Shown here: piece by piece, positions 1-10,653 of the stretch
How positions within the stretch are numbered: position 1 is the stretch's first letter
How the letters are laid out: each line of letters begins with the position of its first letter
Assembly: GCF_935822925.1 (NCBI RefSeq)
Contig: NZ_CAKXZS010000034.1
Span: 297,759-361,758, forward strand
DNA from: Mesorhizobium ventifaucium
GTDB taxonomy: Bacteria > Pseudomonadota > Alphaproteobacteria > Rhizobiales > Rhizobiaceae
Reading direction: 5' to 3'
DNA: 64,000 nt
Notes under the pieces: model-generated
Database searches by the model: none
What the model was told of the DNA's origin: nothing
Seen by the model: only the letters and a program-made list of their open reading frames with translations
Position numbers and translations under genes: made by a program

Positions 1-654
1 CCGCGCGGCTGGCGCATGCGGCTGGCCCGCGCCTTCGGTTCGGCGGCGATGCTGGAGGCAGCGCTTGCCGACCTCGCCAACCCGCCGCGCAACGGCCAAC
101 TCGCCGGCGCGGTCGCAGCCCTTGTCCTCGACTGCAATCTGGAAGCGCTTTCCTCGCATATCGCCGGCGGCATGGAGCAGGCGGGTCTGTCGGCGTCCGC
201 CGGCCGGTCGCCGACAGAGATTGCGCGGCGCTTGATCGAAAAGGCCGAGCTGCGCAGCGTGCGGCTGTCGAACGAGGCGTTTTCGGCGCTGAAGGATTTT
301 CTGGCGATCGATGTGGGGCTCGACGGCGCCGCTCAGGCACTCGAGACTTTCGCGGCCGGCGCCGGGCTTTCGCTGGGCGCGGCACTGGAGAATTTTTCAG
401 CGCGCGCCAAGGCGATTGAAGCTCTTGGCCTGCCCACGGCAAAAATCCGCTACGACGCCGCTTTCGGCCGCCCGCTCGATTACTACACCGGCCTGGTCTT
501 TGAGATCGCGGCGGAAGACGGCGAGCGGCCGTTGGCCGGCGGCGGCCGCTACGATCGGCTGCTGACGCTGCTCGGCGCAAAAACGCCGATCCCCGGCGTC
601 GGCTTTTCCGTCTGGCTCGACCGCATCGAAGCACTGCGGGAGAAGGCGAAATGA
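1..654 (+). CDS. hisZ: HisZ, ATP phosphoribosyltransferase regulatory subunit (C-terminal part, cut by window edge)
   Basis: The open frame runs in from base 1 without a start, so the N-terminus lies outside the window. The visible part resembles the C-terminal half of class II histidyl-tRNA-synthetase-like proteins: the segment DYYTGLVFEIAAEDG followed by GGGRYDRLL is the HisRS/HisZ active-site-like motif. HisZ lacks tRNA charging activity and partners short-form HisG to make the hetero-octameric ATP phosphoribosyltransferase of the first histidine biosynthesis step. The stop overlaps the hisG start by four bases (ATGA), which implies translational coupling. The partner being short-form HisG supports HisZ over a true HisRS. 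Confidence 0.93.
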   Translation, partial: PRGWRMRLARAFGSAAMLEAALADLANPPRNGQLAGAVAALVLDCNLEALSSHIAGGMEQAGLSASAGRSPTEIARRLIEKAELRSVRLSNEAFSALKDFLAIDVGLDGAAQALETFAAGAGLSLGAALENFSARAKAIEALGLPTAKIRYDAAFGRPLDYYTGLVFEIAAEDGERPLAGGGRYDRLLTLLGAKTPIPGVGFSVWLDRIEALREKAK

Positions 655-1352
655 TCACGCTGGCGATCCCGTCGAAGGGCCGGCTCAAGCAGCAGGCGCT
701 GGAGGTGCTGGCCAAGGCCGGGCTTGCCGTCAGCCTGTCCGGCGACGAGCGCAAATACCGCGCCCGCATCGAAGGCGTGGAAGCGGTCGAGGTGGGGTTC
801 CTGTCGGCGTCAGAAATCGCAGGCGAAATCGGCCAGGGCTCGGTCGACCTCGGCATCACCGGCGAGGATCTGTTGCGCGAAAACCTCGCCGACTGGGAGG
901 TGCGCGCGGAGATCGTCGCCCGCCTCGGTTTCGGCAATGCCGATGTCGTGGTGGCGGTGCCCGACATCTGGCTCGACGTCGATACGATGGCCGACCTCGA
1001 CGATGTCGCCGCCGATTTCCGCCAACGCCACGGCCGGCGGCTCAGGATCGCCACAAAATATTGGCGGCTGACGCAACAGTTCTTTTCGCAAAAGCACGGC
1101 ATCCAGGTCTATCGCATCGTCGAGAGCCTCGGCGCCACCGAAGGCGCGCCGGCGGCGGGATTGGCCGATGTCGTCGTCGACATCACCACGTCAGGCTCGA
1201 CGCTGCGCGCCAATCATCTGAAGGTTTTGGCGGACGGCGTCATCCTGCGGTCGCAGGCCTGCCTGGTTGCATCGCGGAAGCCGCGCGCGGCGGCCGACGA
1301 GACTGTTCTGCGCGACATCGCGGCGAAGATGGGTGCCTTCCCTCCCCATTGA
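651..1352 (+). CDS. hisG: HisG, ATP phosphoribosyltransferase catalytic subunit (short form)
   Basis: At 233 residues this is the short HisG that lacks the C-terminal regulatory domain and needs HisZ. It joins ATP and PRPP to give phosphoribosyl-ATP, the committed step of histidine synthesis. The N-terminus ITLAIPSKGRL and the segment LGITGEDLL are typical of the family, and the PRPP-binding-like stretch DITTSGSTLRANHL lies near residue 180. The start overlaps the hisZ stop, so the pair is an operon. The last bases and the stop fall inside a palindromic intergenic element that begins at 1339. Confidence 0.96.
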   Translation: MITLAIPSKGRLKQQALEVLAKAGLAVSLSGDERKYRARIEGVEAVEVGFLSASEIAGEIGQGSVDLGITGEDLLRENLADWEVRAEIVARLGFGNADVVVAVPDIWLDVDTMADLDDVAADFRQRHGRRLRIATKYWRLTQQFFSQKHGIQVYRIVESLGATEGAPAAGLADVVVDITTSGSTLRANHLKVLADGVILRSQACLVASRKPRAAADETVLRDIAAKMGAFPPH

Positions 1353-1470
1353 GCGAGGGTGCCTCGCGAAGCGAGGCGGGTGGGGTCGTCTCGCGTCGAG
1401 CACTGCCGCAACGACCCCACCCGTCCATCCGCCTTCGGCGGCTGTCCACCCTCCCCTCAAGGGGGAGGGA
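1339..1470. repeat. Composite palindromic intergenic element overlapping the hisG 3' end
   Basis: Nested inverted repeats can be read directly: outer arms TCCCTCCCC (1339-1347) and GGGGAGGGA (1462-1470); inner arms GGGTGGGGTCGT (1378-1389) and ACGACCCCACCC (1411-1422); and two small hairpins, GCCTCGC-GAA-GCGAGGC (1361-1377) and CCGCC-TTC-GGCGG (1429-1441). Such GC-rich mosaic palindromes are widespread between rhizobial genes. It can fold as a transcript-end structure for hisG, but there is no T-run, so a classical terminator is not claimed. Confidence 0.75.
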
Positions 1471-1548
1471 TGGCGCTCCTTAACCATCAACGGCATTTCC
1501 ACCACCCTGGCAGGCTGATAGACTCGATCGCCTGCGGAGGAGACGGCG

Positions 1549-3321
1549 ATGCCGATCAATCTCGACGAGTTGAAGAATGCCACCGACCTGCGTGGCCGCC
1601 GCCCGCGCAATGACGCCACGTTTGTCGCGCCGGTCGACGGCCGGGCGCATGTGTCGGGCGAGCGCACCACGCCGCTGCTGCAACAGACCATCCCGGCACT
1701 GCTTTCCGATACCGTCAGCAAATACGGTACGCTCGATGCCGCCGTCTTTGTCGACCAGGACAAGCGCTTCACCTGGAGCGAACTTTCAGACACGGTGGAC
1801 GCGCTGGCGGCAGGCTTCCTGGCGCTCGGCCTGGCAAAGGGCGACCGCGTCGGCATCTGGTCGCCCAACCGCTGGGAATGGCTGGTGACGCAATTCGCCA
1901 CCGCGCGCATCGGCCTGATCCTGGTCAACATCAACCCGGCCTACCGGCTGACCGAGCTGGACTACGCGCTGAATAAGGTCGCCTGCCGAGCGCTGGTCAC
2001 AGCCGTCAAATTCAAGAGCTCCGACTATCTCGGCATGATCGAGACACTGGCGCCGGAGATCGCGACTGCGACACCGGGCAAACTTGAGGCGAAAAAGTTG
2101 CCGGCGCTAAAAATCGTCATCCGCATGGGCGAGGAGAACTCGCCCGGCATGTTCAATTTCGCCGACGTGCTGGCGATGGCCGGGCGCGACGAGCATGACA
2201 GCCTCGACCGGATCTCCGAGGGGCTGAAGCCCGGCGACGCCATCAACATCCAGTTCACGTCAGGCACGACAGGCGCCCCCAAGGGCGCGACGCTGACCCA
2301 CAACAACATCGTCAACAACGGCAATTTCGTCACCTCGGCGATCAGGCTCACCGTCAACGACCGGCTGTGCATCCCGGTGCCGCTCTATCACTGCTTCGGC
2401 ATGTCGATGGGCACGATCGGCTGCGTCACCAAGGGCGCAACGATGGTTTTCCCGGGCGAGGGGTTCGATGCCGGCGCCACGCTGAAAGCGATGGCAGCAG
2501 AGCGCTGCACCGCTCTCTACGGTGTGCCGACCATGTTCGTCGGCCTGCTCGATCACCCGGATTTCCAGTCCTTCGATCTCACCAGCCTGCGCACTGGCAT
2601 CATGGCCGGCTCGCCGTGCCCGATCGAGGTGATGAAGAAGGTGGTGTCGCTGATGCACATGGCGGAGGTGACAATCGCCTATGGCATGACCGAGACCAGC
2701 CCGGTATCGTTCCAGAGCAGCGTCGACGACCCGCTGGAAAAGCGCGTCTCGACCGTCGGCCGCGTCCATCCCCATGTCGAGGTCAAGGCGATCGATGCCG
2801 ACGGCGCGACTGTTGCGGTCGGCGCGCCGGGCGAACTCTGCACGCGCGGCTATTCGGTGATGAAGGGCTATTGGGACGACGAGGAAAAAACCCGCGAGGC
2901 GATCGACCGCGACGGCTGGATGCACACCGGCGACCTCGCCACTATCGACGCCGAGGGTTATTGCAACATCGTCGGCCGGGTCAAGGATATGGTCATCCGC
3001 GGCGGCGAGAACGTCTATCCACGCGAGGTCGAGGAATTTCTCTACCGCCACCCCAAGATCAGGGAAGTGCAGGTGTTCGGCATCCCCGATCCGAAATTTG
3101 GCGAGGAGCTTTGTGCCTGGATCGTGCTCAAGCCGGGCCAGACCGCCACAGAGCCGGAGATCAAGGCCTTCTGCGCCGGCCAGATCGCCCACTACAAGAT
3201 CCCGCGCTACGTCCGCTTCCGCAGCGAATTGCCGATGACGGTGACCGGCAAGCCGCAGAAGTTTCTCATGCGCGAGGCGATGATTGACGAACTGGGGCTG
3301 GTGACGCCGAAGACGGCTTGA
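1549..3321 (+). CDS. AMP-binding acyl-CoA synthetase, FadD/ACSF2-like
   Basis: This 590-residue protein is a complete ANL-superfamily adenylate-forming ligase that activates a carboxylic acid with ATP and CoA. The P-loop-like motif FTSGTTGAPKG is near residue 236, YGMTETSP near 377, GWMHTGDLATID near 460, and the C-terminal catalytic lysine region GKPQKF near 567. It is most like medium/long-chain fatty acyl-CoA ligases of the ACSF2 group, but the acid cannot be read from sequence. The start is preceded by GGAGGAGACGGCG, a good ribosome-binding site. It stands alone between the hisG palindromic element and the convergent TRAP operon. Confidence 0.9.
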   Translation: MPINLDELKNATDLRGRRPRNDATFVAPVDGRAHVSGERTTPLLQQTIPALLSDTVSKYGTLDAAVFVDQDKRFTWSELSDTVDALAAGFLALGLAKGDRVGIWSPNRWEWLVTQFATARIGLILVNINPAYRLTELDYALNKVACRALVTAVKFKSSDYLGMIETLAPEIATATPGKLEAKKLPALKIVIRMGEENSPGMFNFADVLAMAGRDEHDSLDRISEGLKPGDAINIQFTSGTTGAPKGATLTHNNIVNNGNFVTSAIRLTVNDRLCIPVPLYHCFGMSMGTIGCVTKGATMVFPGEGFDAGATLKAMAAERCTALYGVPTMFVGLLDHPDFQSFDLTSLRTGIMAGSPCPIEVMKKVVSLMHMAEVTIAYGMTETSPVSFQSSVDDPLEKRVSTVGRVHPHVEVKAIDADGATVAVGAPGELCTRGYSVMKGYWDDEEKTREAIDRDGWMHTGDLATIDAEGYCNIVGRVKDMVIRGGENVYPREVEEFLYRHPKIREVQVFGIPDPKFGEELCAWIVLKPGQTATEPEIKAFCAGQIAHYKIPRYVRFRSELPMTVTGKPQKFLMREAMIDELGLVTPKTA

Positions 3322-3336
3322 AGCGCCCTGATCGAC

Positions 3337-3352
3337 GCTGCAGCCATGCAGC
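3337..3352. terminator. Possible weak terminator hairpin between convergent units
   Basis: The arms GCTGCA and TGCAGC (6 bp, 4-nt loop) are followed by TTTCC, 16 bases after the acyl-CoA synthetase stop and ahead of the convergent TRAP operon end. The stem is short and the T-run weak, so this is tentative. Confidence 0.35.
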
Positions 3353-3378
3353 TTTCCGCGACCGACCCAATCCGGCTG

Positions 3379-3546
3379 TTACCTCGCGCGAGACCTCAAT
3401 TGGCTCCATAGATCGTAGCCCGCAAGGAGGACGCCGATGCCGACCGCAACGCCTAGATCCGGATGCGGGACGAACCGGATTACGACACCGAAAAACGCCA
3501 GAAAGACAACAAACGCCAAGACGGCCAGGAAGCGGCTCAAATTCAT
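3379..3546 (-). CDS. Small membrane protein at the end of the TRAP operon
   Basis: A 55-residue open frame starts with MNLSRFLAVLAFVVFLAF and ends QLRSRAR. It has two hydrophobic stretches (residues about 5-23 and 31-45) around a short hydrophilic turn, so it is probably a two-pass inner-membrane protein. It begins 30 bp after the stop of the TRAP large permease on the same strand, with GAGAGGAC upstream as ribosome-binding site, so it is likely co-transcribed. No family is recognised. A role in TRAP assembly or stability is a guess from position only. It is too short for standard ORF cut-offs and is easily missed. Confidence 0.6.
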   Translation of the reverse strand: MNLSRFLAVLAFVVFLAFFGVVIRFVPHPDLGVAVGIGVLLAGYDLWSQLRSRAR

Positions 3547-3576
3547 CTGTTGTCCTCTCGCCGCAGCATCGCCCTC

Positions 3577-4998
3577 TCAGCCCCCGTAAATCAGGTTGGG
3601 CAGCCCGTACACGATCTGCGGGAAGATGTAGATGATGACCATGCACAGGATGACGATCAACATATAGGGCATCATTCCGCGGAAAATATCCGAAAGCTGA
3701 ACATGCGGCGGCGAAATGCCCTTGAGGTAGTAGGCCGACATCGCCATGGGCGGCGACAGAAAGGCCGTCTGAAGGTTGACCGCGACGAGCACGCCGAAAA
3801 ACAGCGGATCGATCTCGAAATGCGCCAACAGCGGCAGGAAGATCGGAACGAAGATCACGATAATCTCCGTCCATTCCAGCGGCCAGCCCAGGATGAAGAT
3901 GATGATCTGGGCGACGATCAGAAACATCAGCGGCGACATGTCGAGGCCGGTGACGAAATCGCTGATCAATTGCTGGCCTCCCAGATAGGCAAAGACCGAG
4001 GCGAAGGTCGCGGAGCCGACGAACAGCCAGCACACCATCGCGGTCGTGCGCGCCGTCAAATAGACGGACTCCTTCAGGCGTTGCCACGTCAGGGCCCGGT
4101 AGGCGGCGGCCAGCACGACGCCGCCGAGCGCGCCGATGGCGGCAGCCTCGGAAGGCGTGGCAAGGCCGAACAGGATAGCGCCGAGCACCGCGAGGATCAG
4201 GACCGCCAGAGGGACGAAGGAAGTCAGCAGCATCCAGCTGATTTGCAGGGCCGAATAGTGCCCTACCTCGTCTCGGGTCGGTTTCGGCGCCACCTGCGGC
4301 TGCAGCACCGCCTTCGCCACCACATAGATCAGATAGAGGCCGGCAAGCAGCAGTCCTGGAAGCAGGGCTGCAGCATACATACGGACCACCGAAACACCCG
4401 CCGTCGCGCCATAGACGATGAGCAGAATGGACGGCGGAATGAGGATGCCGAGGGTTCCGCCAGCGCAGATCACTCCCGAGGCATAGCTGATGTCGTACCG
4501 CGCCTTCAGCATGGCGGGAAACGCCAGCAGGCCCATGAGTGTGACGACCGCGCCGACGATGCCTGTGGCCGTGGCGAAAAGGGTGCAGGTGATGAGGGCG
4601 GCGACGGCCATGGAGCCGGGAACGCGCCGGGTGGCGATATAGAGGGTGCCGAAAAGGCGCTCGATGATATTGGACCGCTCGACTATGTAGCCCATGAAAA
4701 GGAACAGCGGGATGGCGGTCAGCACGTCGTTCGAGATCACAGAATATGTCTGATTCACAAACAGATCGAAAATTCGGTTGTTGAAGAAGCCGCCGATCCA
4801 ATGCTCCGTAAGCGTCCAGCCGTCGGCGCCATCCTCAACCGCCCGTTCGTAGGCGCGCCACATCCGTCCCGGATTTAAATAAGCGTAGTAGCCAAAGGCG
4901 ACCCCAAGCGCCATCAAAGTGAACGCAACCGGGAAGCCAAGGAAGATCGCCAGAACCAGAATGAGCAGCATCGCGACGGCGACCTGAGGATCGCTCAT
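3577..4998 (-). CDS. dctM: TRAP transporter large permease (DctM-type)
   Basis: This 473-residue, almost entirely hydrophobic protein has the length and pattern of the 12-TM DctM subunit that couples sodium influx to solute uptake in tripartite ATP-independent periplasmic transporters. The segments GGTLGILIPPSILLIVYG and FGLATPSEAAAIGALG are family signatures (residues about 154-172 and 265-281). Its start overlaps the stop of the small permease by four bases, so the two membrane subunits are translationally coupled. The whole unit reads dctP-dctQ-dctM-small protein on the minus strand. Confidence 0.94.
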   Translation of the reverse strand: MSDPQVAVAMLLILVLAIFLGFPVAFTLMALGVAFGYYAYLNPGRMWRAYERAVEDGADGWTLTEHWIGGFFNNRIFDLFVNQTYSVISNDVLTAIPLFLFMGYIVERSNIIERLFGTLYIATRRVPGSMAVAALITCTLFATATGIVGAVVTLMGLLAFPAMLKARYDISYASGVICAGGTLGILIPPSILLIVYGATAGVSVVRMYAAALLPGLLLAGLYLIYVVAKAVLQPQVAPKPTRDEVGHYSALQISWMLLTSFVPLAVLILAVLGAILFGLATPSEAAAIGALGGVVLAAAYRALTWQRLKESVYLTARTTAMVCWLFVGSATFASVFAYLGGQQLISDFVTGLDMSPLMFLIVAQIIIFILGWPLEWTEIIVIFVPIFLPLLAHFEIDPLFFGVLVAVNLQTAFLSPPMAMSAYYLKGISPPHVQLSDIFRGMMPYMLIVILCMVIIYIFPQIVYGLPNLIYGG

Positions 4999-5642
4999 CT
5001 GTCTTCTCCGTCGCGGTCTGGTTGATTGTCGGGGTGGAGGAATGGGAGGTCGACTGCTTCCGAACCGTGATGCAGAACATCGAGCGTCTTGGCTTCCATC
5101 AGCACTTTCTCGGTCTCTTCCACGTCTTCAGCCGCGCGCGGCCATGTTCCGGTTCGTAGACAGACGACGCAGCGGAACACCTGTGCAATCCCCTGCACGA
5201 AGAGCAGGATGCCTGCCGCCACGATGACGGCCTTGAACTGGAAGATCGGAATCCCGGCCGGGCTGTTCGAGCTTACTTCGAGATAGCGGAAGCTGCGTGC
5301 GGCATACTTCCAGCCGGCCAGAATCAGCGCCGTGACGCCCGGGAAGAAGAAAATGAAGTAGAGGACAAGTTCGACCGCCGCTTGCACGCGCGGCCTCCAC
5401 AGACGGTAGATGAAATCGCCGCGCACATGCCCGTCTCGCGACAAGGTGTAAGCGCCGGCCATCATGAACATGGTGCCGTAGAGCATGTAGCTGAGGTCGA
5501 ATGCCCACGCAGTCGGCGCGCTGAACAAGTATCGCACGACGACCTCATAGCTCACGCCGAGCGTCATGACGACGACGCTCCAGGCGAATACCTTTCCAAA
5601 CCATGCCGAAAGTTCATCGGCGAACGCAATGTAACGGAGCAT
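4995..5642 (-). CDS. dctQ: TRAP transporter small permease (DctQ-type)
   Basis: This 215-residue protein has four predicted transmembrane segments in the first 165 residues and a hydrophilic tail, as expected for the DctQ subunit that bridges binding protein and DctM. The segment SYEVVVRYLFSAPTAWAFDL is the conserved loop of the family. It lies 69 bp after dctP and overlaps dctM by ATGA. The C-terminal tail (about 40 residues rich in acidic residues) is longer than in many homologues. Confidence 0.9.
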   Translation of the reverse strand: MLRYIAFADELSAWFGKVFAWSVVVMTLGVSYEVVVRYLFSAPTAWAFDLSYMLYGTMFMMAGAYTLSRDGHVRGDFIYRLWRPRVQAAVELVLYFIFFFPGVTALILAGWKYAARSFRYLEVSSNSPAGIPIFQFKAVIVAAGILLFVQGIAQVFRCVVCLRTGTWPRAAEDVEETEKVLMEAKTLDVLHHGSEAVDLPFLHPDNQPDRDGEDR

Positions 5643-5711
5643 CTACTGGGTTCCGTCAGATACAATCCGGTGGTCCGCAAGACCGCCGGATTTGCCGAAG
5701 CGGAGGCACGA

Positions 5712-6842
5712 TTAGAGCTTCAGCTTGCCGGGGAAGTAATGTTCGTATGCCAGTGTCAGGTCGGCTGAATTCATAAGCTCGTAGTAGACAACGCGTTCGA
5801 CCCATTGGCGCTGGCTATCGAGCACCCGCTTCATGAACTCATCTGCCTCCAGCGTCGGGATGATCTTGTCCCAAGCCTGGAGTTGTGCGTCGAGAATCTC
5901 CTTCGAGGTGCGGTGCACAGTGACACCGTGCTCGGTCTGCAGTTTCTGCAAGTCGGCCGAATAGTTGTCGAGGGCAACTGCGGTGGTCGCGGTGCTGGCC
6001 GCCTCCACGCCATATTCGAGAATGGCCTTCAAATCGTCGTCGAGGTCGTCGAATACGTCCTTGTTGAACAGGAATTCGAACGACTCGCTCGCCTGATGAT
6101 AGGACGACAGGATATAGTTCTTGGCGACGTCCTGCGAACCGAAGCGAAGGTCGGATGACGGATTGTTGAATTCGAAGGCGTCGATAACCCCGCGCTCCAT
6201 GGCCGGCACGATTTCACCGCCGGGCAACTGCGCCACGCTGAGGCCGAGGTTTTGCATGAGATCGGCGGCAAGACCCACCGTCCGATATTTGAATCCCTGC
6301 AGTTCGGCGGGGGTCGTGACAGGATTCTTGAACCAGCCGAACGGCTGCGCCGGCATCGGGAAGCCATAGAAGCCGACCACGTTGAGGCCCATGATCTCCT
6401 GCGTCAGCTCGCGGTAGAGATCCTTGCCGCCGCCCTGATGGAACCAGGCGAGCATGGTGGTGGCGCTGCCGCCAAACACAGGGCCAGTTCCGAAAAGCGA
6501 CGCGGCCTTGTGCTTGCCGTACCAGTAGACGGGGACGGTATGCGCGGCGTCGATGACGCCGTCATTGACGCCATCCAGCACCTGGAACGCGCCTACAACC
6601 GCACCCGCGGGCAGGAGCTCGAACTTCAGCCGGCCGCCCGACATCTTTTCGACGCGCTCTATGTATAGCCGCGCGAAATCCATCCAGATGTCCGAAGCAG
6701 GCCAGGAGGTCTGCATCTTGATGGTCACGGGCGCCTGCGCCAGTACGGCCGGGGCCGAGAGCGTCGTCGCTGCAGCCGCGCCGGCTGTGATGGCGGTGGA
6801 CTTCTCCAGGAACCCGCGACGCGAGATTTTCTTGTCGGACAT
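5712..6842 (-). CDS. dctP: TRAP transporter solute-binding protein (DctP family), Tat-exported
   Basis: The 376-residue protein starts with a twin-arginine signal (KISRRGFLEKSTAIT, then an alanine-rich stretch ending APAVLAQA), so it is exported folded. The mature part reads VTIKMQTSWPASDIWMDFAR and PGGEIVPAMERGVIDAFEFN, typical of the dimeric, TakP-like alpha-keto/hydroxy acid group of TRAP binding proteins. That substrate class is inferred from family resemblance, not proven. The start has a strong site, GGGAGGAG, six bases upstream. It is first in the operon and is followed by dctQ and dctM. Confidence 0.92.
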   Translation of the reverse strand: MSDKKISRRGFLEKSTAITAGAAAATTLSAPAVLAQAPVTIKMQTSWPASDIWMDFARLYIERVEKMSGGRLKFELLPAGAVVGAFQVLDGVNDGVIDAAHTVPVYWYGKHKAASLFGTGPVFGGSATTMLAWFHQGGGKDLYRELTQEIMGLNVVGFYGFPMPAQPFGWFKNPVTTPAELQGFKYRTVGLAADLMQNLGLSVAQLPGGEIVPAMERGVIDAFEFNNPSSDLRFGSQDVAKNYILSSYHQASESFEFLFNKDVFDDLDDDLKAILEYGVEAASTATTAVALDNYSADLQKLQTEHGVTVHRTSKEILDAQLQAWDKIIPTLEADEFMKRVLDSQRQWVERVVYYELMNSADLTLAYEHYFPGKLKL

Positions 6843-7179
6843 TTACTCCTCCCATTTGTTGTAAACGCTTCTGCCACAACCAGAATATGCGAACTCGCCC
6901 CTTGCGCAACCAGTTTCGCTGCCGGTGACATCGGGCATCGGGCGCTCGGTCTGGCACAAGCGCCAACATGTTTCCGCATTCGACGATTTTTTGTAGTCGG
7001 CGCTTATCCTGTTCTGGCCTCCATAACGAATGTAGGACTGCTGCGCCGCATGCCAAGTCGGTCGTAACGACGGGTTGGCCGTCCGCGGAAGGACCCTGTT
7101 TATGGAGGCATCGGCCCCTTGCTCGCAGCTTGATAACGAGATTGAGGTCAATCGGACTCTCTGACCAACATCCTCCACC
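6843..7179. other. Intergenic region upstream of the TRAP operon
   Basis: A 337-bp gap separates dctP from the oxyR stop. It must hold the TRAP promoter. No convincing gene, terminator with a T-run or recognisable operator was found. Confidence 0.5.
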
Positions 7180-8094
7180 TCAGGCCGCCAGCACCGCCTG
7201 ATCCAGCCCGCGGATGATCTTGGCCAGTTCGACGCACTCGTCATGCCGGACCTTGTTGCGCCGCCAGGCGAGGCAGATCGTGCGCTGCGGCATCGGCTCC
7301 TGGAACGGAACGATCTTCAGATCGGGGATAGTGCTGGCCGGCCCTGCCGCCATTTCCGGAATGAGCGTGACGCCGAGCCCGTGCGCCACCATCTGCAGCA
7401 GCGTCGTCAGGCTGGTCGCGCCATAGCTCGCCATTGCCACTGGCCGCACGCTGCCGCACACGGCAAGCGCCTGCTCGCGCAGGCAGTGGCCTTCCTCCAG
7501 CAGCATCAGCCTTTCCAAGGCCGGGCTTTCCGGCGGCACCGGCGGCGAGGCGAATGCCGGATCGCCGGCCGGCACGGCAAGGAAGAAGCGGTCGGAGAAA
7601 AGCGCCTCGGCGATCAGGCCGGGCTGATCGAGGGGAAGGGCCGCGATGAAGGCGTCGAGCTTTCCCAGGGCGGTGTCCTCGACCAGCGACGCGGTCACCG
7701 CTTCACGCAATTCGAGCTGCAAGGCCGGGAAATGCCGTTTCAGTTCCGGCAGCACATGCGGCAGCAGATAGGGGGCGACCGTCGGGATAATGCCGAGCCG
7801 GAAGCGACCCTCCATCGCGGGGCGGCCGCGCCGCGCCGTTGTCTCGATCTCGCGGATGTCGGCAAGAATGCGCTCGATACGCGGCAGCATGGCCAATGCC
7901 TCGTCGGTCATCCGAACCGATTTGCCGCCGCGCTCGAACAGCCGGCAATTCAGCCGCAACTCCATCTCGGCGATCTGCGAGGACAGCGCCGGCTGGCTGA
8001 CGCCGGCGAGCTTCGCGGCGCGGCCGAAATGCCGCGTCTGTGCCAGCGCCTCGAAATACTGCATCTGCCGGACGGTTAGACCTATCATAAGCAA
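7180..8094 (-). CDS. oxyR: OxyR, LysR-family peroxide sensor and activator
   Basis: The 304-residue protein has an N-terminal LysR winged helix (residues about 6-65, with FGRAAKLAGVSQPALSSQIAEM) and a periplasmic-binding-like sensor domain. Two cysteines sit nine residues apart in EEGHCLREQALAVCG (C204 and C213), the same spacing and context as the redox pair C199/C208 of Escherichia coli OxyR. It is divergent from katG, the classic OxyR target. The start could also be the second methionine at 8088. Regulation by disulphide formation under peroxide is established for the family; activation of the adjacent katG is inferred. Confidence 0.93.
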   Translation of the reverse strand: MLMIGLTVRQMQYFEALAQTRHFGRAAKLAGVSQPALSSQIAEMELRLNCRLFERGGKSVRMTDEALAMLPRIERILADIREIETTARRGRPAMEGRFRLGIIPTVAPYLLPHVLPELKRHFPALQLELREAVTASLVEDTALGKLDAFIAALPLDQPGLIAEALFSDRFFLAVPAGDPAFASPPVPPESPALERLMLLEEGHCLREQALAVCGSVRPVAMASYGATSLTTLLQMVAHGLGVTLIPEMAAGPASTIPDLKIVPFQEPMPQRTICLAWRRNKVRHDECVELAKIIRGLDQAVLAA

Positions 8095-8102
8095 AACCTA
8101 TC
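8080..8102. promoter_or_regulatory. Candidate OxyR operator between oxyR and katG
   Basis: Two ACCTATC copies occur at 8080-8086 and 8096-8102. Read on the minus strand this gives ATAG-N7-TTAT, close to one half of the known OxyR pattern ATAG-N7-CTAT. It overlaps the oxyR start, which would suit autoregulation. The second half-operator is not clear. Confidence 0.4.
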
Positions 8103-8249
8103 GCAACAAACAGGAAAGGCAATTTGTTTTTATCGGAAATGGAGTCTAGTCTGGAACCATTCCAGAATGGCGTGGCTCAGGGCCCGCCGGGAAATCAACA
8201 AATCCCCGGAAAATCAACAATCCCGGAAAACGACAAATCGGAGAGAACG

Positions 8250-10445
<2,196 letters not shown>

Positions 10446-10451
10446 TCCAGG

Positions 10452-10545
10452 AGCGTGATCCCGAAAGTGGAATCCGGTTTTCGGAAAAGATCATGCTCAA
10501 ACAAAACGACAGAGCCCCATCTCGATTCCATCTGGATGGGGCTCT
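10452..10545. repeat. Rhizobial intergenic palindromic repeats behind katG
   Basis: Two elements lie here. The first (about 10452-10498, AGCGTGATCCCGAAAGTGG ... GATCATGCT) is a form I recognise as common between rhizobial genes. The second is a perfect 11-bp inverted repeat, AGAGCCCCATC (10511-10521) and GATGGGGCTCT (10535-10545), with a 13-nt loop. Confidence 0.65.
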
Positions 10546-10606
10546 AGCGCCAAAGTCCGGAGCGGGTATCGGTCCGCCTGCGTTAAGTTTTTCGAGTCTC
10601 AACAAG

Positions 10607-10633
10607 AAAGGCGCGGGCCAGGCCCGCGCCTTT
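10607..10633. terminator. Bidirectional terminator between katG and aqpZ
   Basis: A perfect 13-bp inverted repeat, AAAGGCGCGGGCC and GGCCCGCGCCTTT, around a single central base gives a GC-rich stem with A-run and T-run ends on both strands. It sits between the convergent katG and aqpZ genes and can stop transcription from either side. Confidence 0.85.
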
Positions 10634-10653
10634 CTGATTCAGCCCTTCGGCCT

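Noticed and set aside
3463..4878. 471-residue frame opposite dctM
   Set aside because: Extremely His/Gln/Asp/Arg-rich shadow of the membrane protein gene; no ribosome-binding site and no domain.
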